The notes beneath the pieces were generated by a model, which worked only from the letters and a program-made list of their open reading frames with translations, was not told the origin of the DNA and did not search any database. Position numbers and translations under genes: made by a program. A DNA stretch of 5,490 bases, taken from NCBI GenBank assembly GCA_021805405.1, contig JAJZFK010000226.1:1-5490 (forward strand), in the 5' to 3' direction. Numbering within the stretch: the stretch's first letter is position 1; the number at the start of each line of letters is the position of its first letter. The stretch comes from a bacterium (GTDB lineage: Bacteria > Armatimonadota > Chthonomonadetes > Chthonomonadales > Chthonomonadaceae). Below, one piece after another: positions 1 to 5,490 of this stretch.

Positions 1-2513
1 CAACCAACGCGAGTTGGGCTACCCGTCACCTGCAGTTTGAACGTGCACAGTCGATTTTTAATACAACAAATAAAGCCTATCCACCGATATTTGACGGTAT
101 ATTGCGACTGTGGCGTGAGTTTTCAGCCCAGATAGAACACAATGGAAATTCCCATTGGATGACGACCGATTCCCTGGTAGTAGCACTTAATCGCCTAACA
201 GGGGCCGACAACCGACGCGCACAGCAAGATCGCCGTTTAGCTGTGGCGCTGATGTTGGCAGGTGTCGTGATCGCATTTGCCTACACAATGTTTGTTTTGT
301 GGCTTGTACGAGATAGGATTCAGGCAGAACATCAACAGCGCAAGATGGAAGCAGAGTTTACGGTGCTCTTTGAGAACCTGCCCGAGCCACTATTAATCTT
401 GCGGTCCGGGCTTGTTGCACTCTGCAACACTGCGGCTGTACGGCTGTTGGGCTATTCACATACCAGCGAGCTACTTGGTTTAAAGTACAGCGATTTTTCT
501 GCAGCAAGCCAGGAGAAAATTTCACTGGACGTCGAATCATCCTTTGTAAAACTAGAAGCAGAGAACAAGGATGCCGCACAATTATTTAAGTGGGTCTTCC
601 AGCGTCCAACCGGTGAGAAAGTGCCTGTGCAAGTCACGATTCGTCCTGTAGTTTTGGGTGGAAGTAACGCCCTGATGGCGATGCTTCATGACCTAACAGA
701 AGCCATTCTTGCCCAAGAAACCATACTTGCCAGTGAACGGCGACTATATGATATGGTGGAAAACCTGCCTGTAGGCGCTGTGCTAGTGGAGGGCGAGCTT
801 ATAACTGTCAACCGAATGGTAGAGGAACTTACAGGCTATTCGCGTAGCGAACTTGAGACATTGAATCAGTGGTTCGACAATTTGTATGGTGACAGAGCAG
901 AAGAGACTAGATCGTTTTACGAAGCAAACAGGCAGTCCAGCCATCCTGGTGCACCTGTTCGATCCCTGATTCGTAAGGATGGCGTTCGCCGGTTGATACA
1001 GTTCTCGGCATTTAGCTACGCAGCAAGCGAAGTTTGGATTTTACAGGACATTACTGAGCGACTAGATGCAGAACAAGCATCTAAACGGTTATCAGCAATT
1101 TTGGAAGCTACACCAGATTTTGTCGGCTCCTCAACTGTCGATGGTCAAATTTTCTATGGCAACAGTGCATTTCAGAAGCTATGGGGCGAATCCGGTTTGG
1201 TACCACTTTTCATTCAGGATTGCGTAACACACGATGTTTATAAGAAATTACGACGTATTGCAATGCCTACTGCTGCAAAGTATGGTATCTGGCAAGGAGA
1301 AGCTGCCCTGCTCGCCGGTGATGGTCGTAACATACCGGTTTCCGCGGTAGTAATAGCACATCGCAATGACGAGGGTAATGTAGCATTCTACTCAACCATA
1401 GCGCGCGACATAAGCGCTCGCCTGCAAATTGAGAACAAGCTGCGTATGAGCGAGGCACTGCTGGCTGAAGCACAGCAGGTGGCCCACATGGGAAGTTATG
1501 AATTTAGTTACACTACCAGGCAAATTGTTTGGAGCGATGAGGTGTATCGCCTTTTTGATCGCGATCCGGCCCTGGGAGTACCAAGTCACGATGAAGTGAT
1601 GGCCTATTATCACCCCGAAGACAGTGCTGCACTGAAGGCGGCGCGCGTTGCAGCGTTTAAGACTAACGGTACGTACGAACTGGACATCCGGATAAGGCAG
1701 CGTAATGGCTCATACCGTTGGTGCAGAACCAACACCCGAGCGATTGCCGATGAAAACGGGCGCCCTTTAAGAATCGTCGGCACCCTTATCGACATTACTT
1801 CGTCCAAAGTGGCGCAGGAACAGGCACAGTCAACCAATGAGTGGTTGGAAGAGACCAACAAGCAGCTTATAGAGCAGCAGGCCACCGTTATGCAGATGCA
1901 CACGAGGATGGAAGAGCAAATCATGGTTGTAAACGAGCAGGCAGCCCAACTTGAGTACCAGAAAGCAGCACTTGAACAGATGAACGGATTACTGCAGGCG
2001 CTTGCAACGACTGATGGACTTACAGGCATTGCAAATCACAGGGCGTTTCAGGAACGCCTCGCCGAAGAATGGCTGAGGTGCGAGAGGTACAATAGTCCTT
2101 TCTCGGTTATCCTCCTGGATGTCGACAAATTCAAAACATATAACGATGCCTACGGCCACCCCGAGGGCGACACGGTGCTGAAAACGGTGGCACAAACGCT
2201 CAAAGCTGCAATTCGTGACGTTGACATGGTTGCCCGGTACGGTGGTGAGGAGTTTGTAATTCTGCTTCCAGAGACGGGTGTTCAAGGTGCGCAGGAGGCG
2301 GCAGAACGTTGTCGTGTTGCCATCGAAGCCGCTGAGTGGCCTAAACGTCCCGTCACGGCTAGTTTTGGGGCCGCCACAGTTTCTGTCACAATCACCAGTG
2401 CACAGGAACTCGTCGATAGTGCGGATAAGGCGTTGTACGCCAGCAAAGAGCAAGGCCGTAACCGCGTCACGCATATTCAGCATATTGTTCCCTGCCCGTC
2501 GGTTCTTTCCTAG
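1..2513 (+). CDS. Membrane-bound multi-PAS diguanylate cyclase (GGDEF), 5'-truncated by the window edge
   Basis: Makes cyclic di-GMP from two GTP at the inner face of the membrane, under control of sensor domains. The frame is open from base 3, so the true start lies upstream; the TTG at 102 is only an internal codon. Residues below are numbered from that TTG. About 75 visible residues of a helical extracytoplasmic sensor precede a transmembrane helix (about 46-69, nt 237-308). Then come four PAS domains (about 83-205, 211-325, 326-445 and 449-572), the last of PAS_3 type with the 'YHPED' and 'GSYRWCRT' hallmarks. A Gln/Glu-rich coiled coil (573-632) leads into the GGDEF domain (636-795). The active-site motif is GGEEF (714-718), metal ligand Asp673 lies in 'LLDVDKF', and 'NDAYGHPEGD' binds the nucleotide. 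RxxD (RDVD, nt 2214-2225) sits exactly five residues before GGEEF, so the product-inhibition site is intact. No EAL domain follows. The enzyme should be active; its signal is unknown. Confidence 0.95.
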   Translation, partial: TNASWATRHLQFERAQSIFNTTNKAYPPIFDGILRLWREFSAQIEHNGNSHWMTTDSLVVALNRLTGADNRRAQQDRRLAVALMLAGVVIAFAYTMFVLWLVRDRIQAEHQQRKMEAEFTVLFENLPEPLLILRSGLVALCNTAAVRLLGYSHTSELLGLKYSDFSAASQEKISLDVESSFVKLEAENKDAAQLFKWVFQRPTGEKVPVQVTIRPVVLGGSNALMAMLHDLTEAILAQETILASERRLYDMVENLPVGAVLVEGELITVNRMVEELTGYSRSELETLNQWFDNLYGDRAEETRSFYEANRQSSHPGAPVRSLIRKDGVRRLIQFSAFSYAASEVWILQDITERLDAEQASKRLSAILEATPDFVGSSTVDGQIFYGNSAFQKLWGESGLVPLFIQDCVTHDVYKKLRRIAMPTAAKYGIWQGEAALLAGDGRNIPVSAVVIAHRNDEGNVAFYSTIARDISARLQIENKLRMSEALLAEAQQVAHMGSYEFSYTTRQIVWSDEVYRLFDRDPALGVPSHDEVMAYYHPEDSAALKAARVAAFKTNGTYELDIRIRQRNGSYRWCRTNTRAIADENGRPLRIVGTLIDITSSKVAQEQAQSTNEWLEETNKQLIEQQATVMQMHTRMEEQIMVVNEQAAQLEYQKAALEQMNGLLQALATTDGLTGIANHRAFQERLAEEWLRCERYNSPFSVILLDVDKFKTYNDAYGHPEGDTVLKTVAQTLKAAIRDVDMVARYGGEEFVILLPETGVQGAQEAAERCRVAIEAAEWPKRPVTASFGAATVSVTITSAQELVDSADKALYASKEQGRNRVTHIQHIVPCPSVLS

Positions 2514-2610
2514 CGGCTACCGGTTGGAAACTTTGCGTTCGAAAGGGTGTCACCTAGCTCCATCGGCCTATGATTTGCACACGTTTGGTAGCTCACCCTC
2601 TTTTGGTTAC

Positions 2611-2648
2611 ACCTGGTCAGCATGGTTACAATGGCCAGGTTAGTTTTT
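2611..2648 (+). terminator. Probable intrinsic terminator of the diguanylate cyclase gene
   Basis: ACCTGGTC (2611-2618) pairs with GGCCAGGT (2633-2640) to make an 8-bp stem with one G-U pair and a 14-base loop. It is followed after TAG by five T residues (2644-2648). It lies about 98 bases after the TAG stop at 2511-2513 and before the next gene, so it would end the upstream transcript. The stem is short and the loop large, so it may be a modest terminator. No folding energy was computed. Confidence 0.6.
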
Positions 2649-2700
2649 AATATGTTCATCTCCATGCTTGATCCAGCAGTCTGCCGCAACCTGTGCTGCA

Positions 2701-2722
2701 TGGTAAACTTAACTGTTTACCA
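2701..2722. promoter_or_regulatory. Perfect inverted repeat, candidate operator or 5'-leader hairpin of the amidohydrolase gene
   Basis: TGGTAAAC (2701-2708) and GTTTACCA (2715-2722) are exact reverse complements separated by six bases (TTAACT). The repeat ends four bases before the Shine-Dalgarno sequence of the amidohydrolase gene. The symmetry and size fit a dimeric repressor operator. If transcribed, it could instead fold as an 8-bp hairpin next to the ribosome binding site. I cannot assign it to a known regulator. Confidence 0.45.
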
Positions 2723-2726
2723 CAGC

Positions 2727-2732
2727 GAGGAG
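2727..2732 (+). promoter_or_regulatory. Shine-Dalgarno sequence of the amidohydrolase gene
   Basis: GAGGAG lies five bases before the ATG at 2738 and is the strongest ribosome binding site in the window. It fixes the start of the amidohydrolase gene. Confidence 0.8.
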
Positions 2733-2737
2733 CATAG

Positions 2738-4105
2738 ATGGCAAATGCTGTAATATGGCGAGCGGACACAATCCTGACGGATGCGCGCACGACGTTGCGC
2801 GACGCCGAGGTTATAACGCAGGATGGCGTCATTCAGGAGGTGCGGTCCAGAACCGCAGCAGGGCACGACACCGTGCGCGACCTTGGGAATGCTATCCTGA
2901 TGCCGGGCCTCGTGAACGTCCATACTCACCTGGACTACACCGCCATGCGTGGTGCTGTTGAGGACGTGAGCTTCTTTCCGTGGATTAGAGAACTCACCTC
3001 ACGAAGCGCTCTGCTAACTCCTGACGACTGGCTGGCGTCTGCCGTGTGGGGAGCGGCTGAATGCGCAGCAGGCGGCATAACAACCATAGGGGACTGCACG
3101 CCCACCGGTAACGCAGCGGAAGCTGCAGCGTTGCTTGGGCTGGGCGGCGTGATCTACCAGGAGCTGTTTGGGATAGACCCTGCGGGGCAGTCTCGTGATA
3201 TTGCTATGCAGGAACTTGAGGAGAAGCTGGCACGGCTCCGCCGGCTAACAAGAGGGACCGGCCTGCACATTGGCATCTCACCCCATTCACCATACACGGT
3301 TCGCAACGAACTGCTTCGCGCTACTGCGCGATATGCCAATAGGCACACATTGCCACTCTGTATACACGCCGCTGAGTCGTTGCCAGAGTGCCAGCTAATC
3401 CGAACAGGGCAGGGTGAAATTGCAGATTCTCTTCGCCGGAGAGGCATCAATTGGAAACCGTCCGGTGAAACTACCGTCCAGTACCTAGATGATTGTGGTT
3501 TGTTGGGAAAGCGTACACTGCTTGTGCACGGGGTTCAGGTGGCCGCAGCAGATCTAACAATTGCGCAGCGTAGTGGGCTAGCATGGGCGCACTGTCCACG
3601 AAGCAACGCAAAACTTGGTAATGGTGTAGCGCCGCTCATGCTTCTGGGCCCCCGCATTGGCCTGGGGACAGACAGCGCAGTAAGCAGCAACACCCTCGAT
3701 ATGTTTGAGGAGATGCGCTTCGCCGTCTACATGCAGCGCGCATCACGCAGGCAGATTGAAGTCGTTAGTGCCAACCAGGCTGTTGGCTGGGCTACGGAAG
3801 GCGGAGCCACCGCCTTGGGTATAAATGGCCGTACCGGTACGCTGCGCCCGGGCAGTAGTGCAGATATCTGTGCAGTTTCGTTGAACAGCCTAACGTGTCA
3901 ACCTGCGTATGATGCGTGCAGCGCTCTGGTTTACGCCTGTAGCGCGCGCGACGTTGTAGTAACCGTAAGCGGGGGAAGGGTTATCTACGACACGTCTCTT
4001 GCCAGTGACGCGATGGACAGATTCCCTGAAATTGACCTGCGTTCCTGGGCACGTTCCCTTGAGGCCGCAGCCAGCAGGATTAAGCAATGGAAAAGGGCGG
4101 AATAA
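2738..4105 (+). CDS. Metal-dependent amidohydrolase, SsnA/MtaD-type deaminase (possible aminofutalosine or MTA/SAH deaminase)
   Basis: A complete 455-residue cytoplasmic enzyme of the COG0402 amidohydrolase superfamily, which hydrolytically deaminates adenine-type or related amino-heterocycles. The ATG is set by GAGGAG five bases upstream. Conserved ligands are in order: HTH (His62, His64), HAAE (His210, Glu213), 'LLVHGVQ' (His264), 'HCPRSNAKLGNG' (from 285) and 'GLGTDSAVSSNTLDMFEEM' with Asp312. This fits a mononuclear Zn/Fe TIM-barrel hydrolase with a complete active site, and the length is usual for the family. Beta-sandwich segments are at the N terminus (to about 57, ending 'LMPGLVN') and C terminus (about 355-420, 'GTLRPGSSADICAVSL'). 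Annotation pipelines would probably call it 5'-methylthioadenosine/S-adenosylhomocysteine deaminase. 'HTHLDYTAMRG...FFPWIREL' and the long insert between His210 and His264 resemble aminodeoxyfutalosine deaminases (MqnX) more, so the substrate is open. The antiporter gene follows after 61 bases with no terminator between. Confidence 0.92.
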   Translation: MANAVIWRADTILTDARTTLRDAEVITQDGVIQEVRSRTAAGHDTVRDLGNAILMPGLVNVHTHLDYTAMRGAVEDVSFFPWIRELTSRSALLTPDDWLASAVWGAAECAAGGITTIGDCTPTGNAAEAAALLGLGGVIYQELFGIDPAGQSRDIAMQELEEKLARLRRLTRGTGLHIGISPHSPYTVRNELLRATARYANRHTLPLCIHAAESLPECQLIRTGQGEIADSLRRRGINWKPSGETTVQYLDDCGLLGKRTLLVHGVQVAAADLTIAQRSGLAWAHCPRSNAKLGNGVAPLMLLGPRIGLGTDSAVSSNTLDMFEEMRFAVYMQRASRRQIEVVSANQAVGWATEGGATALGINGRTGTLRPGSSADICAVSLNSLTCQPAYDACSALVYACSARDVVVTVSGGRVIYDTSLASDAMDRFPEIDLRSWARSLEAAASRIKQWKRAE

Positions 4106-4166
4106 GTCTAGCAAATCCTTCATTACCGGGCAACGCCAAATCGTAAGTGCGGTAGAAAGTGTAATT

Positions 4167-5246
4167 ATGTTAACTGGTGCAACCAGGTTCTCAGTTATTG
4201 CCGCATTAGCGGTAGTGCCACTCAGCTTCCTTGTTGTGCTGTTTCACGCACCGGCACTCGCCATATTTATCTGCTCATCCCTGTCGCTCATGCCCCTCGC
4301 GGGAATTTTGAGTTCAGCAACCGATCAGATTTCACTTTGGCGCGGGCCAGCGATTGGCGGCCTGCTTAACGCGACGTTTGGCAATGCAACCGAACTGATA
4401 TTTAGCCTGGTTGCACTGCATCAGGGCCAGTTGGAGCTGGTGCGTGCTTCGCTAATCGGCTCAGTTATCGGCAATATTCTTCTCGTGCTGGGGCTTTCAG
4501 CGCTTCTGGGTGGCCTTAAACACAGGGTGCTCAAGTTCAACTCCGAAGCAGCCCAGGCTCATGCCACAATGATGGCACTCTCGGCAATTGCTCTGCTGGT
4601 GCCCGCACTCTTCGTATGGAACAAGCAGGGGGCAGCTGGCGGTCTTTCAGCTGATAAAGCTCTTCACCTCAGCTTTGGCGTTGCACTTGTGCTGCTCGTA
4701 GTATACGTTGGTGGCCTCGTCTTCTCTCTTCGTACACACGAGAGTCTCTTTCGGGCGGTGTCCGACAATCCTGAGGAGCCAACGTGGAAGCAATGGTCCG
4801 CAGCTCTGGTACTTGCGGGGGCTACGGCAGTTATAGCTGTTGAGAGTAATTTTCTCGTGGGTAGTCTTCATGCAGCGGTACACTCGCTAGGGTTGAGCCC
4901 GGTTTTTGTGGGCCTCATCATCATACCAATTGTGGGAAATGCGGCGGAGCACGGGGCTGCCATCTTAATGGCGCTTGCAGATCGCATGGACGTGAGCCTC
5001 AGCATAGCAGTATCTTCCTCAACACAGATTGCGATGTTCGTCATTCCGCTGCTTGTCTTCTTCAGCATTCCACTGGGTCACCCTATGTCGATACTGTTTA
5101 CGCCGTTTGAGCTCATTGCCCTCACCGTGAGCGTACTGATTGCAACGGTGATTTCGTCGGATGGCAAAAGTCACTGGCTGGAGGGCGCACAGCTTGTTGC
5201 GGTCTATGTCGTTCTTGCACTGTCATTCTACTATGTGGGAACCTGA
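4167..5246 (+). CDS. cax: Calcium/proton antiporter, CAX family
   Basis: A 359-residue polytopic membrane protein that exports Ca2+ (possibly other divalent cations) in exchange for protons. Both halves carry the diagnostic repeat: 'GGLLNATFGNATELI' (64-78, with Glu76) and 'IVGNAAEHGAAI' (255-266, with Glu261 and His262). These acidic residues are the cation-binding and transport residues of the family. About ten to eleven hydrophobic segments are visible. A polar, acidic linker (about 188-209, 'ESLFRAVSDNPEEPTWKQW') separates the two halves, as usual in this family. I chose ATG 4167: it gives the normal family length of about 350-360 residues, the first membrane helix starts soon after, and a weak AGAAAG lies seven bases upstream (4154-4159). 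A TTG at 3999 in the same frame would add 56 unrelated polar residues and overlap the upstream gene by 107 bases. Probably cotranscribed with both neighbours. Confidence 0.93.
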   Translation: MLTGATRFSVIAALAVVPLSFLVVLFHAPALAIFICSSLSLMPLAGILSSATDQISLWRGPAIGGLLNATFGNATELIFSLVALHQGQLELVRASLIGSVIGNILLVLGLSALLGGLKHRVLKFNSEAAQAHATMMALSAIALLVPALFVWNKQGAAGGLSADKALHLSFGVALVLLVVYVGGLVFSLRTHESLFRAVSDNPEEPTWKQWSAALVLAGATAVIAVESNFLVGSLHAAVHSLGLSPVFVGLIIIPIVGNAAEHGAAILMALADRMDVSLSIAVSSSTQIAMFVIPLLVFFSIPLGHPMSILFTPFELIALTVSVLIATVISSDGKSHWLEGAQLVAVYVVLALSFYYVGT

Positions 5247-5490
5247 TATTCTTCCTCGACTTACCCGACCCTTCTACGCCAGGTCTGCCCTGCTGGTTGC
5301 CCCAGATCTATTAGGCTGTACGTTGGTGAAACGGGAAGCCGATGGCACCGTTATTGCTGGCATGGTGGTTGAGACAGAGGCGTATACCTGGGACGATCCC
5401 GCCTGCCATGCCTATAGAGGTGAAACCCCGCGTTGCCGTGTTATGTTTGGTGAACCCGGTCGCGCATACCTGTACTTTACTTATGGTATG
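5233..5490 (+). CDS. 3-methyladenine DNA glycosylase (AAG/MPG family), 3'-truncated by the window edge
   Basis: The first 86 codons of a base-excision repair enzyme that removes alkylated purines such as 3-methyladenine, and often hypoxanthine, from DNA. The N terminus reads 'LPRLTRPFYARSALLVAPD', the typical family opening, followed by 'LLGC'. 'VVETEAY' (45-51) holds the catalytic glutamate (Glu49, equivalent to human AAG Glu125) and Tyr51 (Tyr127). 'DDPACHAYRG' (54-63) supplies His59, equivalent to His136. 'VMFGEPGRAYLYFTYGM' (70-86) matches the core strand up to the window end. 'TPRC' replaces the common 'TPRN' (Cys68). The full protein should be about 190-210 residues. ATG 5233 starts the family match almost at once and overlaps the antiporter stop by 14 bases. 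No Shine-Dalgarno sequence is visible, so translation is probably coupled to the antiporter gene. In-frame ATGs at 5161 and 5206 would only add residues read from inside the antiporter gene. Confidence 0.93.
   Translation, partial: MWEPDILPRLTRPFYARSALLVAPDLLGCTLVKREADGTVIAGMVVETEAYTWDDPACHAYRGETPRCRVMFGEPGRAYLYFTYGM

Noticed and set aside
102..104. TTG at 102 as the start of the diguanylate cyclase
   Set aside because: The same frame has no stop back to base 3 and encodes plausible sensor sequence, there is no Shine-Dalgarno sequence before the TTG, and a start here would leave an incomplete sensor with only one membrane helix.
1989..2483. 164-residue open frame on the - strand opposite the GGDEF domain
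   Set aside because: It lies wholly inside a well-supported coding region, shows no recognisable domain, and is a shadow of the + strand gene. The other - strand frames in the window were rejected for the same reason.
2278..2643. 121-residue + strand open frame crossing the end of the cyclase gene
   Set aside because: It is an alternative frame of the GGDEF coding sequence running into the intergenic region and the terminator; its sequence is basic, low-quality and matches no family I know.
2668..2709. Possible promoter with TTGATC (2668-2673) and TAAACT (2704-2709)
   Set aside because: The spacing is about 30 bases, far from the usual 17, and no better pair was found. A promoter is expected somewhere in 2649-2722 but cannot be placed.
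3999..4166. N-terminal extension of the antiporter from TTG 3999
   Set aside because: It overlaps the amidohydrolase gene by 107 bases, encodes polar sequence unlike a CAX N terminus, and makes the protein longer than the family norm.
5161..5232. Earlier in-frame ATG codons (5161, 5206) for the glycosylase
   Set aside because: They would add residues read out of frame from the antiporter's last membrane segment; the family match begins just after ATG 5233.

Overview
The window holds four protein-coding genes, all on the + strand, packed as in a bacterial genome. I recognise no RNA gene, insertion sequence, CRISPR array, phage gene or defence gene. Two genes run off the edges. The reading frame at the left edge is open to base 3, so the first gene starts outside the window. 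The last gene is cut at base 5490.

Layout. (1) 1-2513: the 3'-terminal part of a large membrane-bound diguanylate cyclase. It shows the end of an extracytoplasmic sensor, one transmembrane helix, four consecutive PAS domains, a coiled coil and a GGDEF domain with intact active and inhibitory sites. (2) 2514-2737: a 224-base intergenic region. It carries a likely intrinsic terminator (2611-2648), a perfect 8+8 base inverted repeat (2701-2722) and a strong ribosome binding site. The first ~95 bases of this gap show nothing I can name, and I see no convincing -35/-10 pair. (3) 2738-4105: a metal-dependent amidohydrolase of the SsnA/MtaD deaminase superfamily. (4) 4167-5246: a Ca2+/H+ antiporter of the CAX family, 61 bases downstream. 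(5) 5233-5490: the 5' part of a 3-methyladenine DNA glycosylase (AAG/MPG family), overlapping the end of the antiporter gene by 14 bases.

The terminator separates the signalling gene from the rest. The amidohydrolase, antiporter and glycosylase probably form one transcription unit. Their functions (nucleoside or aminofutalosine deamination, calcium efflux, alkylation repair) are not obviously one pathway, so this looks like an ordinary housekeeping cluster.

Organism. Base composition is moderate, Shine-Dalgarno sequences are used, and the mix of genes suggests a free-living bacterium. The GGDEF-domain start 'DGLTGIANHRAFQERL' and the style of the deaminase remind me of Armatimonadota and similar deep-branching phyla. 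This is an impression from memory, not a result. I found no clear candidate for a new biological system. The most useful second looks are the palindrome before the deaminase gene, the substrate of the deaminase, and the sensor type of the diguanylate cyclase.
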